64,000 bases of DNA from Mobilitalea torta (GCF_050433395.1 NZ_JBNPXH010000008.1:223077-287076), one strand, 5' to 3'; numbered from the stretch's first letter, positions 9,158 to 18,129 are shown. The notes: a model not told the origin generated them from the sequence alone. Made by a program: numbers and translations.

Positions 9158-9358
9158 TTGATAATTGGATATTATACTAAATATGGTGATGGCGGTGTTG
9201 ACATCAATCCAATTAAAACATTAAATAAGAGGCAAATAATACAGTTGGCAAAATATAATTGGCCATTCGGAAAAATCCAGGAAAGCATTATGACTCGGTT
9301 GCCTTCAGCAGATTTATGGGATGGACAAACTGATGAGGAAGAAATAGGAATGTCGTAA
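9158..9358 (+). pseudogene. NAD synthetase (nadE) internal fragment
   Basis: The translation from GYYTKYGDGGVDINPI through PSADLWDGQTDEEEIGMS matches the central-to-late part of ammonia-dependent NAD synthetase, where the PSADLWxGQTDExE motif is diagnostic. The N-terminal ATP-pyrophosphatase motif and the C-terminal end are both missing, and the frame stops right after GMS. There is no ribosome site. It is a decayed fragment, not a functional enzyme. Confidence 0.8.
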
Positions 9359-9359
9359 G

Positions 9360-9703
9360 GAGATTGCAATGTCTGATTCAATTGAAAGCGCACGGCACCA
9401 ACTTAAACGATGCGAGTGACTAGAATATATAACCACTATAAATTCTGTGCATTTATTTGATTTTACATATTCATGCAGTGTTTATGAAATTATAAAAGAT
9501 CTTTCTATTACAACACGGAGAGGCGAAAAACTTGATCTGTGACAGTAAATTCGACTCATTGATTCACAGCCTTTCTCATATGTAAATCATTGATGACTAT
9601 GAATAGCAATAGCTCAAGCTGTCCTTTTCTGCTATAATAAATGCAAATGAACCGGAATTACTGTTTGAACGGATTATCAGGCAATATAGGGAGGTAAGGG
9701 CGG
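9360..9703. other. intergenic region before dinB
   Basis: AT-rich. A 38-codon open stretch on the plus strand ending at the TGA near 9540 (it contains YEIIKDLSITTRRGEK) looks protein-like but was not recognised and may be another remnant. A likely -10 box TATAAT lies at 9633-9638, and the ribosome site GGGAGG precedes dinB. Nothing else is seen. Confidence 0.5.
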
Positions 9704-10915
9704 ATGGACAGGACGATTATACATGTTGATATGGATGCTTTCTTTGCAGCTGTCGAGGTTCGGGATAATCCCCAACTTCTTGGCAAGCCATTGATTATTG
9801 GTGCCCTGCCACAGGAAAGAGGCGTGGTATCTACATGTAGTTATGAGGCCCGAAAATTCGGAGTCCGTTCGGCTATGAGCATAAAAGATGCATATCGGCG
9901 TTGTCCTCATGGTATATATATGCGCCCTAATCCGAGGAAATATGAGGAAGCATCTGACCAGATACATAAAATCTGGCTGTCCTATACAGATATGGTGGAA
10001 TATATTTCGCTTGATGAAGGGTTTCTGGATGTTACCGGCTCAGTGGCATTATTCGGCGGTGCAAAAAGTATTGGCCTTGCCATCAAAGAGCGGATTAAAT
10101 CAGAAGTAGGGCTGACATGCTCCGTAGGAATAGGATATTCTATGATGTCAGCTAAATTAGCAAGCGAAGAAAAGAAACCGGATGGTTTTTTTGAAATACC
10201 AGATGCCGAAGCTTTAAAAAACCTCATCATAGACCGGAGCGTGAGAATTATCTATGGGGTGGGACCCAAAACTGCCGAAGAGCTGAAAAAGGCCGGTATC
10301 AATACTGTACGTGATGTTCTTGCCAACAAGCAAGCCGTGATCCGCGTGCTTGAAAATCAGGGAAGAGAAATAATTAACCTGGCGGAGGGAATTGATGAAC
10401 GCAGGGTCGTGCCTTATTATGAGGAGGAAGCGAAATCCTTTGGCAAGGAGCATACCTTTCAGCATGATACGGAAGATTTTGATTTTTTGAAAGATGTCCT
10501 TTTGCTGATTGCAAAGGATTTGAGTTCAAAAATCCGGCTTGACGGGACTTATGTCCGAACTGTCACCTTAAAGATCAAATACGGGGACATGAAATTAATC
10601 ACCCGTTCCCAAAGCGGAGATTCGATATGCGAGGCAAAGGATATTTATAAAATAGCCGCATCCTTGTTGGATAGGGTAGAAAAACGTCCGATCCGCCTGG
10701 TAGGTATTACGCTCAGCGGTTTTGAGAAATCTGATTTCCGTCAGATGACGTTTCATGATATGACGAATTTACAAGAGAAGAAGCGGAAAGAGGCACTGAA
10801 TGAGGCGTTATTAAATCTTCAACGTAAGTATGGAGCTGGCGTGATAAAGACCGGAGATGAAGTGATGGCGAAAAAACGTCTTGAAACGGATAAAGATATG
10901 AAAAGATTTATTTAA
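9704..10915 (+). CDS. dinB: DNA polymerase IV (Y-family)
   Basis: A 403-residue translesion polymerase. Seen: MDRTIIHVDMDAFFAAVE (first catalytic Asp in the palm), the YEARKFGVRSAM finger segment, YISLDEGFLDVTGS (second catalytic acidic pair) and SVGIGYSMMSAKLAS. These are followed by the helix-hairpin-helix thumb (IYGVGPKTAEELKKAGI) and a little-finger domain. It copies past damaged bases with low fidelity. No canonical beta-clamp motif (QLxLF) is obvious at the C-terminus. The ATG follows the GGGAGG ribosome site by a normal distance. It is flanked by gene remnants on one side and a separate LacI unit on the other, so it is likely monocistronic. Confidence 0.97.
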   Translation: MDRTIIHVDMDAFFAAVEVRDNPQLLGKPLIIGALPQERGVVSTCSYEARKFGVRSAMSIKDAYRRCPHGIYMRPNPRKYEEASDQIHKIWLSYTDMVEYISLDEGFLDVTGSVALFGGAKSIGLAIKERIKSEVGLTCSVGIGYSMMSAKLASEEKKPDGFFEIPDAEALKNLIIDRSVRIIYGVGPKTAEELKKAGINTVRDVLANKQAVIRVLENQGREIINLAEGIDERRVVPYYEEEAKSFGKEHTFQHDTEDFDFLKDVLLLIAKDLSSKIRLDGTYVRTVTLKIKYGDMKLITRSQSGDSICEAKDIYKIAASLLDRVEKRPIRLVGITLSGFEKSDFRQMTFHDMTNLQEKKRKEALNEALLNLQRKYGAGVIKTGDEVMAKKRLETDKDMKRFI

Positions 10916-11019
10916 GGAATTCGCGTCCTGTATCAAACACCTCCAATTTTAACAATTGAATTGATATTGTGCGTATTCTAATGCATTATGCAGGAAGAAT
11001 GCTTCTGATAAATAATTTA

Positions 11020-11048
11020 TTGACATAATCCTTCCTGATTGGTAAAAT
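11020..11048 (+). promoter_or_regulatory. sigma-A promoter of the LacI gene
   Basis: Perfect -35 TTGACA at 11020-11025, 17-nt spacer, -10 TAAAAT at 11043-11048. Its position excludes the TTG at 11039 as start codon and supports the ATG at 11072. Confidence 0.8.
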
Positions 11049-11071
11049 ATTTACTAGCAAGGAGTGATGGA

Positions 11072-12058
11072 ATGGCGACAATAAAAGAAATAGCTGAAAT
11101 CGTTGGGGTATCCAGTGCGGCGGTATCCAGGGTGCTTAATTATGATGAAGGGATCTCCGTCAGTCAGGAAACAAGAGAGTCCATTTTTGCTGTTGCGGAG
11201 AAGCTTGGATATAAGAAAAAGGTGATTTACCCCAAGATTGAGAATGTAACATTGCTTTATTGGGTATCTCATGAGGAGGAATTGGAAGATATCTATTATC
11301 AGGCAATTCATAGTGAGCTAATCAGACAAGCGAAAAAAATGAATATACAATTATCTGTTGTAACAAAGGAAGATGGATTAAGTGCAATTAAGCCCGATAG
11401 CAGTGCATTTGTAGCAATTGGCTGGCTTAATCGGAAGGAATTGAACAAGCTGTATAAGATATGTAAAAAAGGGGTATTTATTGACACCTCTCCTGATGAG
11501 AAATTATTTGATGCCGTCAGACCTAATTTGGATTCCTTTGTAACTCAGATGGTGGATTATTATGTTAAGAAGGGACATAAGACGATTGGTTTTGTCGGCG
11601 GAACCGACCGCAATATTGATACGGAAAAGCCGTCCATGGACGTTCGCGAATGGTCTTTTAGACAAAGCGCGATCTATTATAATTTATTGAATGAAGACTA
11701 TATATATATTGCGGACCGTTATACGGTTGCGGAAGGTTACCGGCTGGGCAAGATATTGGCGGAGAGCGGAAAGCTTCCAACTGCACTTTGTCTTGCCAGT
11801 GATACATTAGCAATAGGCTTACTACAGGCGTTTCATGAAGAAGGAATACAGATTCCGGAACAGGTCTCTGTTTTCAGCATAAACGATGTAAGTGTAGCTC
11901 AGTATGTATCGCCGCCGCTGACAACCTTCCACATTGACATCCCTTTATTATGTGAAACAGCATTAGATTTACTCAGAGACAGGGTATTAAAGGGCGGGAA
12001 GATAACAAAAACCGTTTTTATAAATGGCATTCCAGTGTTTAGAAAAAGCTGCAAATAA
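11072..12058 (+). CDS. LacI/GalR family transcriptional regulator
   Basis: A 328-residue repressor. The N-terminal helix-turn-helix is MATIKEIAEIVGVSSAAVSR followed by the hinge-proximal VLNYDEGISVSQETR. The rest is a periplasmic-binding-protein-like effector domain (GHKTIGFVGG, CLASDTLAIGLLQ, SVFSINDVS). The start at 11072 is chosen because AAGGAG lies just ahead and the promoter is at 11020-11048. It directly precedes the CBM61/GH53/ABC cluster and probably represses it until a galacto-oligosaccharide or galactose binds (inference from position and from GalR/GanR-type regulators). Confidence 0.93.
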   Translation: MATIKEIAEIVGVSSAAVSRVLNYDEGISVSQETRESIFAVAEKLGYKKKVIYPKIENVTLLYWVSHEEELEDIYYQAIHSELIRQAKKMNIQLSVVTKEDGLSAIKPDSSAFVAIGWLNRKELNKLYKICKKGVFIDTSPDEKLFDAVRPNLDSFVTQMVDYYVKKGHKTIGFVGGTDRNIDTEKPSMDVREWSFRQSAIYYNLLNEDYIYIADRYTVAEGYRLGKILAESGKLPTALCLASDTLAIGLLQAFHEEGIQIPEQVSVFSINDVSVAQYVSPPLTTFHIDIPLLCETALDLLRDRVLKGGKITKTVFINGIPVFRKSCK

Positions 12059-12094
12059 AGAATAATTCATATCAATAGAATAAAAAATGGAAAG

Positions 12095-12125
12095 AAGAAT
12101 CTCGTAACTGAGATTCTTTTTTCTT
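12095..12125 (+). terminator. rho-independent terminator after the LacI gene
   Basis: Stem AAGAATCTC (12095-12103) with GAGATTCTT (12110-12118), 6-nt loop, then a T-rich run. It separates the regulator from the galactan operon. Confidence 0.85.
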
Positions 12126-12176
12126 GACTAAAATTTGAATCCATGTTACATTTAGATAGTAAATTATTTATCTAAA
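12124..12176 (+). promoter_or_regulatory. promoter and palindromic operator of the galactan operon
   Basis: A -35 TTGACT at 12124-12129 lies 17 nt ahead of a weak -10 TACATT at 12147-12152. A perfect inverted repeat TTTAGATA (12151-12158) / TATCTAAA (12169-12176) covers the likely transcription start, an arrangement expected of a repressor site. The adjacent LacI protein is the natural candidate, but the sequence is not the usual GalR/CcpA consensus. Confidence 0.55.
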
Positions 12177-12227
12177 TAGTAATAACATATTTACCAAACA
12201 CAAGGAAAAGAAAAAGGAGAAGGAGAC

Positions 12228-12782
12228 ATGAAAAGAAAATTAGCCGCAGGCTTAGCAATCATGGGATTGCTGGTAACCTTGACCGGATGCAAAGGGGACT
12301 CCGGTGCAATCAAGGCAACAGCAGATGAGAAGGGAAATTACATAGTAAATGGAAGCTTCGAGGATGCTGAATTAACTGGGTGGACACTTAATAATGTAGA
12401 TAATGTTACGGAAGAGCTGGGTGTTTATGAAAGAGAAACCGACTGTTATGATGGGGTTCAGTGTTTACACTTTTATTCCTCCAGGGATGTCAACTTTACG
12501 GTGGAACAATCTTTGAAGGGGCTTGAGAAAGGAAACTATAAATTAACCGGATACGCACAAGGCGATACTGCCGGAGATGCGAATTCCTCCATATACATTT
12601 ATGCAATTGTTAATGGAGAGACAATAAAAGCGGATATTACCCTTAACGGATATCTTGCCTGGAATGCAGCAGAACTAAATAATTTGAATATTACAGATGG
12701 TAAAGTTACAATTGGTATCAGTGTAACGAATGCTCCTGGCGGATGGGGAACCATTGATAATATTTCGTTGATAAAGGAGTAA
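12228..12782 (+). CDS. CBM61-like carbohydrate-binding lipoprotein
   Basis: A 184-residue protein: lipoprotein signal with lipobox LTGC (residues ~17-21), short linker, then one beta-sandwich module starting at VNGSFEDAELTGWT. This resembles the galactan-binding module (CBM61-like) found attached to GH53 enzymes. No catalytic domain is present. It is anchored outside the membrane and probably binds beta-1,4-galactan or its oligomers near the transporter. Its stop codon is 4 bp before the GH53 start, and AAAGGAG at 12773-12779 overlaps its end, so the two are translationally coupled. The CBM family is a resemblance judged by eye. Confidence 0.7.
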   Translation: MKRKLAAGLAIMGLLVTLTGCKGDSGAIKATADEKGNYIVNGSFEDAELTGWTLNNVDNVTEELGVYERETDCYDGVQCLHFYSSRDVNFTVEQSLKGLEKGNYKLTGYAQGDTAGDANSSIYIYAIVNGETIKADITLNGYLAWNAAELNNLNITDGKVTIGISVTNAPGGWGTIDNISLIKE

Positions 12783-12786
12783 TTAC

Positions 12787-13860
12787 ATGAGTTTTATTAA
12801 AGGAATGGATGTATCCATGGTAAAGGAACTGGAGGAGCATGGAGCCAAATACTATTTAAATGGAGAAAAGAAGGACTTATTCGAAATCTTAAAAGAATGC
12901 GGTGTGAATTTGATCCGTTTAAGACTGTGGAATGATCCATATAGTACATCAGGCGAAGCATACGGCGGAGGAACAAACGATATCGATACGACAATAGAGC
13001 TTGCAAAGCGGATATTAAGTCATGACATGGAATTCATGCTGGATTTCCATTATAGTGATTTTTGGGCTGACCCGGCGAAACAATATAAGCCCAAAGCCTG
13101 GGAAAACTTAAGCGGCTCAGAACTGGAGACGGCGGTTTATCATTATACAATAGATACTCTAAGTAAATTAAAAGAAAAAGACGTTCTTCCAAGCGTTGTG
13201 CAGATAGGAAATGAAATTACCAACGGATTACTATGGCCTGATGGGAAATCTGATAACACCGAGGGGATGGCATCACTTTTAAAAGCTGGAATTAGTGCGG
13301 TTAAAGAGTTTGATCCAAATATTAAAATACTTTTACATCTGGATTTTGGTACCGATAATGAAATGTATCGAAAATGGTTTACAAATATAGCCCCATATGA
13401 TCTGGAATTTGATATAATTGGCATGTCCTACTATCCTTACTGGAATGGAAGTATCGAAGATCTGGTACAGAATATGAATGATATCAGCCAAACCTTCCAA
13501 AAGGATGTTTTGGTTGCTGAAACAGCAATTGGCTATACAACAGATTCCCTGGGATGCAATGGACTTGTTTTTTCAGAGGAGATGGAAAAAAAAGCAGGGT
13601 TCCCGGCTACCAAAGCCGGGCAGGAACAATTTCTGAAAGAACTATGCGATGGGATTCGTAAAGTAAAAAATCATAGGGGGATTGGAATCATTTACTGGGA
13701 AGCTGCATGGCTGCCGATTCCAGAGTGTTCCTGGGCACATTCTATCGGATGTGAATATATGAACGACACTGCCGAAGTGGGGAATTCGTGGGCTAATCAG
13801 GCGTTATTTGATGAAAAAGGAAATGCAAATCAAGCATTGGTTAATATGAAAAACTGGTAG
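12787..13860 (+). CDS. arabinogalactan endo-beta-1,4-galactanase, GH53
   Basis: Predicted to cleave internal beta-1,4-galactosyl links of type I arabinogalactan or its oligomers. The 357-residue (beta/alpha)8 barrel has the GH53 entry FIKGMDVSM, the NLIRLRLWNDP motif, the acid/base in VVQIGNEIT (Glu143), the nucleophile in LVAETAIGY (Glu245) and the late GIIYWEAAWLP motif. It lacks any signal peptide, unlike most GH53 enzymes, so it should act inside the cell on imported oligosaccharides. It follows the CBM61-like lipoprotein in a different reading frame and has its own ribosome site, so this is not a simple frameshift of one gene. Confidence 0.93.
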   Translation: MSFIKGMDVSMVKELEEHGAKYYLNGEKKDLFEILKECGVNLIRLRLWNDPYSTSGEAYGGGTNDIDTTIELAKRILSHDMEFMLDFHYSDFWADPAKQYKPKAWENLSGSELETAVYHYTIDTLSKLKEKDVLPSVVQIGNEITNGLLWPDGKSDNTEGMASLLKAGISAVKEFDPNIKILLHLDFGTDNEMYRKWFTNIAPYDLEFDIIGMSYYPYWNGSIEDLVQNMNDISQTFQKDVLVAETAIGYTTDSLGCNGLVFSEEMEKKAGFPATKAGQEQFLKELCDGIRKVKNHRGIGIIYWEAAWLPIPECSWAHSIGCEYMNDTAEVGNSWANQALFDEKGNANQALVNMKNW

Positions 13861-13881
13861 AAGGAAAAGGAGAGGGAGATT

Positions 13882-15084
13882 ATGAAGACAAAAACTTTAG
13901 GATTGGTTGTTATTGCAGCAATTGTCATAAGTATATTATCTGGCTGCAGTACTTCAGGCAAAGCCGGCAAAACACTGACTATCTGGACCAACATGGAAGT
14001 CGAGGCGAAAACGATTCAAGAATATGCGGATAAATGGGGGGAAGAATCCGGCTATAAGGTGGAAGTGATTCACGAATCCCCGTCGGTCCAGCAATTTGCA
14101 CAGGCAACGAACAGCGCGTCCGGACCGGATGCTATTATTGGTATTCCTAATGATCAGCTGGCGGATTATGTGAATGCAGGGTTGGCAGCAGAGACACCCG
14201 ATCATTTGTATCAGGATGCGGATTTCTCTGACGCGGCGGTCCAGGCGTGTTATGTTGCCGGTAAAAGGGTTGCGGCACCCCTGGCGGTGGAGACAATTAC
14301 CCTTTTTTATAACACGGATAAAGTAGCTGCGGCCCCCGCAACCTGGGAAGAGCTTGTAGACATTGCCTCTGAAAACGGCGGTATCCAGTTCGATGCAACC
14401 AGCGTCTATTATGACCTTGGTTTTTTACGTGCATGTGGGGGTTATATATTCAAATATGAAAACGGAAGCTACGATGTAAGTGATATTGGTCTGGCAAATG
14501 AAGGCGCAGTACAGGCTTATGAATTTATTAACGACCTGTGTAATAAATATAACTTCCTCTCAGCAAATGTAACGGCTGATATTGCGAGAAGTAACTTCCA
14601 AAATGGGGAAACAGCATTTTACATAGGCGGTCCGTGGGATATCGACGGTTTTACTTCCGCAGGGACACCATTTGCTGTTGCAGAGGTCCCGACCTTCAAA
14701 GGTAATGCATTTGCCACGCCGGTTGGCACACAAGTAAGCTTTGTCAGTGCAAAATCAAAGAATCAGGATAAGGCATGGGAATGCATCATGTATCTCATTA
14801 ATAATGGTGCTATGGCGATGTATGAGTCGGGTAACCGTATTCCGGCAAAGCTTTCTGAGCAGGAGAATGCGGCAATTCAAAACAGCGAAGTCTCAAAAGC
14901 ATTTATAGCACAGATTAATAATGGAGAACCGATGCCAACGGTCTCCGAATTAGGACAGCTTTGGGGAATTCACAGCAATAATATAAAGCTGATGTTTCAA
15001 GGGGAACTTGATCCAAAAGCAACGGCAGAAAACATGGTATCTCAGTTAGTAGAAGCAGTAAAACTAATGAATTCAGGAAAGTAG
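13882..15084 (+). CDS. ABC transporter sugar-binding lipoprotein (family 1)
   Basis: A 400-residue extracellular solute-binding protein. The lipobox is LSGC (near residue 22), followed by the family motif KTLTIWTNMEVE. GPDAIIGIPND, VAAPLAVETITLFYNTDKV and GETAFYIGGPWDI are the usual ligand-domain segments of the maltose/galacto-oligosaccharide group. It delivers sugar to the permeases encoded next. The ribosome site AAGGAGAGGGAG lies just upstream. Galacto-oligosaccharide is the probable ligand given the GH53 neighbour. Confidence 0.92.
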   Translation: MKTKTLGLVVIAAIVISILSGCSTSGKAGKTLTIWTNMEVEAKTIQEYADKWGEESGYKVEVIHESPSVQQFAQATNSASGPDAIIGIPNDQLADYVNAGLAAETPDHLYQDADFSDAAVQACYVAGKRVAAPLAVETITLFYNTDKVAAAPATWEELVDIASENGGIQFDATSVYYDLGFLRACGGYIFKYENGSYDVSDIGLANEGAVQAYEFINDLCNKYNFLSANVTADIARSNFQNGETAFYIGGPWDIDGFTSAGTPFAVAEVPTFKGNAFATPVGTQVSFVSAKSKNQDKAWECIMYLINNGAMAMYESGNRIPAKLSEQENAAIQNSEVSKAFIAQINNGEPMPTVSELGQLWGIHSNNIKLMFQGELDPKATAENMVSQLVEAVKLMNSGK

Positions 15085-15088
15085 TGAT

Positions 15089-16006
15089 TTGGTGAAGAAG
15101 AAAAAGAATAATTTAAAAGCAAGTCCATATTTGCTTCCCGCACTTATCTCCATCTTTATTGTAACCGTCATACCCATCCTATACACGGTAGTAATCTCTT
15201 TTACGAATTACAACATGTATCATCTGGAAAATTACTCATTGGTGGGACTTAAAAATTACCTGGAGGTTTTTTCTGGAAGCATTCGTAAGGTCTTCTTCCC
15301 GGTGATGGGCTGGACGGTATGCTTTGCAGTGCTCAGTACAATCGGATCGTATGCGGTTGGATTGATTCTGGCAATTCTGCTGAATAATCCGCATATGAAA
15401 GAATCGAAGGTATACCGTGCGATTTTGATTGTACCCTGGGCGCTGCCCTCAACGATTGCCATTCTGGCATGGCAGGGACTGCTGAATGAACAGTATGGAG
15501 GAATTAATAATATGCTGCATGCAATTGGTATCGCAAGGAACATCCCTTGGCTGACCAATGCATTTTGGGCGAGAGTAGGCATCATTATTGTTAATGTGTG
15601 GCTTGGTTTTCCGTATATGATGAATGTATGCCTCGGCGGATTGCAGGCGATCTCCCCGGAATTTTATGAAGCAGCTAAGATTGACGGAGCCTCAAAAATC
15701 CAGTGTTTTAAAATAATCACCTTTCCGATTGTTACAAGGCTGTCTGTTCCGTTGGTCATCTCTACCTTTGCGGCCAATTTCAATAACTTTGGCAATATAT
15801 ATATGATTACACAGGGCGGGCCTGCGAGGATTGATAATCAGTTTGCGGGATATACCGATATTCTGGCAAGTACCATATATAAGATGACAACATGGTCGAA
15901 TCGATATGATTTGTCGGCAACCTTCAGTGTTCTGGTATTTGTTATTATCGGAACATTTACCTTGATCAATATGCGCTTGTCCGGTTCGTTTAAGGAGGGT
16001 GATTAA
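15089..16006 (+). CDS. ABC sugar transporter permease (MalF/GanP type)
   Basis: An integral membrane subunit of ~305 residues with about six hydrophobic helices. The binding-protein-dependent transport (EAA) loop appears as EFYEAAKIDGASKIQCFKIITFPI. A TTG at 15089 and a GTG at 15092 are both possible starts; AGGAAAG at 15075-15081 fits either. It overlaps the transcription unit of the binding protein by only a few bases. No ATPase gene is present in the cluster, so a shared MsmX/MsmK-type ATPase elsewhere must power it (known for this family). Confidence 0.93.
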   Translation: MVKKKKNNLKASPYLLPALISIFIVTVIPILYTVVISFTNYNMYHLENYSLVGLKNYLEVFSGSIRKVFFPVMGWTVCFAVLSTIGSYAVGLILAILLNNPHMKESKVYRAILIVPWALPSTIAILAWQGLLNEQYGGINNMLHAIGIARNIPWLTNAFWARVGIIIVNVWLGFPYMMNVCLGGLQAISPEFYEAAKIDGASKIQCFKIITFPIVTRLSVPLVISTFAANFNNFGNIYMITQGGPARIDNQFAGYTDILASTIYKMTTWSNRYDLSATFSVLVFVIIGTFTLINMRLSGSFKEGD

Positions 16007-16007
16007 T

Positions 16008-16859
16008 ATGAGGGATAAATACAAAGAAAGATTGTCACCTTCTGAACGAAGAACAGTATGGATCAGCAGAATCGTTATCTGGATCACCATTGTTGCGGTG
16101 GTATTTCCTGCATTATGGATTGTTATGTCCTCCTTTTCCGCCGGAGACAGCTTTTTCCTGACCTCATTGTTTCCGAAGAAATTTAGCCTGAAGCATTATG
16201 CGGAATTGATACAAAAAACGGCTTTCATAAAGTGGGTGTGGAATTCATTGAAAATGTGCTTTTTGGTGGCAATGATACAATTAATCCTGACTTCCCTGGC
16301 GGCCTATGCTTTTTCAAGACTTCGCTTCACCGGAAGAAAATATGGCCTCATGACCTTGCTGGTGCTTCAAGTCTTCCCTAACAGCATGGCAATATCGGGC
16401 TACTATATCATAATTTACAAATTTGGATTGGTAGACAGCCTGTTTTCGCTGATTTTGGTTCTGGCAGGCGGGAGCGCTTTTAATATATGGTTGTTAAAAT
16501 CGTATATGGACGGTATTCCGAAAGAGCTTGATGAGGCTGCCATGGTAGACGGAGCAGGGCATTTTACCACATTTTACAGGATAATACTGCCGCTGGCAGC
16601 ACCACAGCTCACAGTCATATTTTTATTTTCATTTATTGCAACCTACAGTGAGTACATCATTTCATCTGTTTTTTTGCAAAATCCAGGGAAAATGACATTA
16701 GCCCTTGGATTGCAGTCATTCATATCTGACCAATTTGCAGCCCATTGGACTTTGTTCTCAGCGGCAGCAGTACTTTCTTCTCTTCCGATTATGATTATAT
16801 TCATGGCTTTGCAGAAATACATTCAGAATGGATTGGTAGCAGGAGGAGTAAAGGGATAG
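16008..16859 (+). CDS. ABC sugar transporter permease (MalG/GanQ type)
   Basis: The partner permease, with about six membrane helices and the EAA loop ELDEAAMVDGAGHFTTFYRIILP. An upstream in-frame GTG at 15999 would overlap the previous gene; the ribosome site AAGGAGGG (15992-15999) points to the ATG at 16008. It ends the galactan operon and is followed by a strong bidirectional terminator. Together with the upstream binding protein and permease it forms the import complex for the presumed galacto-oligosaccharide. Confidence 0.93.
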   Translation: MRDKYKERLSPSERRTVWISRIVIWITIVAVVFPALWIVMSSFSAGDSFFLTSLFPKKFSLKHYAELIQKTAFIKWVWNSLKMCFLVAMIQLILTSLAAYAFSRLRFTGRKYGLMTLLVLQVFPNSMAISGYYIIIYKFGLVDSLFSLILVLAGGSAFNIWLLKSYMDGIPKELDEAAMVDGAGHFTTFYRIILPLAAPQLTVIFLFSFIATYSEYIISSVFLQNPGKMTLALGLQSFISDQFAAHWTLFSAAAVLSSLPIMIIFMALQKYIQNGLVAGGVKG

Positions 16860-16896
16860 GGTAAGCATGGCAATGAAAGAGCATAAGTAATTAGAT

Positions 16897-16956
16897 AAGG
16901 GTATGCTGCAAACCTGACATTTCTCTGTCAGGATACAGCATACCCTTACCTTTTCG
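16897..16956. terminator. bidirectional terminator between the galactan operon and the methyltransferase
   Basis: AAGGGTATGCTG (16897-16908) pairs with CAGCATACCCTT (16936-16947). An inner CCTGACA/TGTCAGG hairpin extends it. T-rich sequence on the right and A-rich on the left allow use from both convergent genes. Confidence 0.8.
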
Positions 16957-16987
16957 AGCCAGGGAAGATTCCATTCCTGGCAAATTG

Positions 16988-17791
16988 CTATGTAACCTTA
17001 CGTCCAATATACATCAGATGTTCTGACCAGCTAAGCAAATCCTCCCGTTCACATACTCTTTCACAGAGATCCATCCACAGGTCAATCACTTCCTTGGACT
17101 GGCTCATAATATTGCCTTCGCAAGGGGAGGAGATGCTCTCCTGCCCGATAAAATGCAATTTTTCAACAGGAAATTTCTCCATAAAGGGTAAGATTTCATC
17201 CTGCCTTGCAAAATAAGCCTGAGTAAATGCCTTTCCGGAAAAGCTGCGATTCTCAATAAAGGTGTTATGAAACTCCCGCTCAAGGGGATCGGAAATGGCT
17301 TCCGGTGCATATTTCATGATGTAAATGATACCGGCAAATATGTTGATAAAGGAAATGAAGAGGGTTCCCCCGGGTTTCAGCAGCTTTAATGCGGCATTTA
17401 CCGCCTTGACGCGGTCCGCTTCTTCTAATAAATGATACATCGGCCCCATCAAGAGGATATGATCAAAGGAATGACGGAAGCTCTCATCCACTGTCCGGGC
17501 ATCTCCGACAACACCTTCGATCTTGAGATTCTGATCCTTGGCCCGTTCCATGGCGAAGCGGACATTTTCATCGGACAGATCAAACAATGTTACATCACAG
17601 CCCTTATCAGAAAGATAGAGAGAATACCGTCCCGGTCCTCCGCCAATATCAAGCACCTTATCTCCCGGTTTAACGTACCGGTCTATAAAGCGGCAGGTAA
17701 TCAAAAACTCAGGCCGGTTGGCAATCCGTTCCCATTCGCTCACGACGTCGGAATTGTAAAAGTCTCTAATTATTTTTGTTGTTTCATCCAT
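16988..17791 (-). CDS. class I SAM-dependent methyltransferase
   Basis: A 267-residue methyltransferase. The SAM-binding motif I is KVLDIGGGPGRYS, followed by the acidic strand end VTLFDLS, the GDAR segment and the LLKPGGTLFISF post-motif. The substrate-binding C-terminal part is the segment duplicated as a remnant at 8820-9149. The substrate is unknown; small-molecule methylation is the usual guess for this group. The ATG follows GAGGAGG at normal distance, and the promoter is at 17862-17891. It converges on the galactan operon and stands alone. Confidence 0.92.
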   Translation of the reverse strand: MDETTKIIRDFYNSDVVSEWERIANRPEFLITCRFIDRYVKPGDKVLDIGGGPGRYSLYLSDKGCDVTLFDLSDENVRFAMERAKDQNLKIEGVVGDARTVDESFRHSFDHILLMGPMYHLLEEADRVKAVNAALKLLKPGGTLFISFINIFAGIIYIMKYAPEAISDPLEREFHNTFIENRSFSGKAFTQAYFARQDEILPFMEKFPVEKLHFIGQESISSPCEGNIMSQSKEVIDLWMDLCERVCEREDLLSWSEHLMYIGRKVT

Positions 17792-17861
17792 GAACTGCGC
17801 CTCCTCACATTGTCCTGATCAAAATCTAATCAGAAATATTCTTGCTGATAGTTGTTTCCCC

Positions 17862-17891
17862 ATCATATCAAGATTGATATAAAAAAGTCAA
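17862..17891 (-). promoter_or_regulatory. promoter of the methyltransferase gene
   Basis: On the minus strand, -35 TTGACT (17891-17886), 18-nt spacer, -10 TATGAT (17867-17862). Confidence 0.65.
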
Positions 17892-18003
17892 ATAGAAAAT
17901 AAATTTTTATTTCTTTGCTTCTTATCACGGGATAGGCAGAAGCGAGAATCAATGCCAGTTAGTTAAGACCCAAGCGTGAATAGGAAGTTAATACTATGTT
18001 CGA

Positions 18004-18032
18004 TTGTACCGATGAAAATCATATGGTAAAAT
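18004..18032 (+). promoter_or_regulatory. promoter of the double-kinase gene
   Basis: -35 TTGTAC at 18004-18009, 17-nt spacer, -10 TAAAAT at 18027-18032. The 17792-18129 interval otherwise holds only this and the divergent methyltransferase promoter. Confidence 0.65.
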
Positions 18033-18129
18033 AAAACATGGGAGTAATAAGTGAAAATAGCCGGCAGTTGCTCAGGGATTTATTCTGACTTTATAAGGTG
18101 AAAACATTACAGATTGAGGAGAAATATTT

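Noticed and set aside
12228..13860. A single CBM61-GH53 gene split by frameshift
   Set aside because: The first frame ends in a natural stop with AAAGGAG placed correctly for the GH53 ATG, so two coupled genes fit better.
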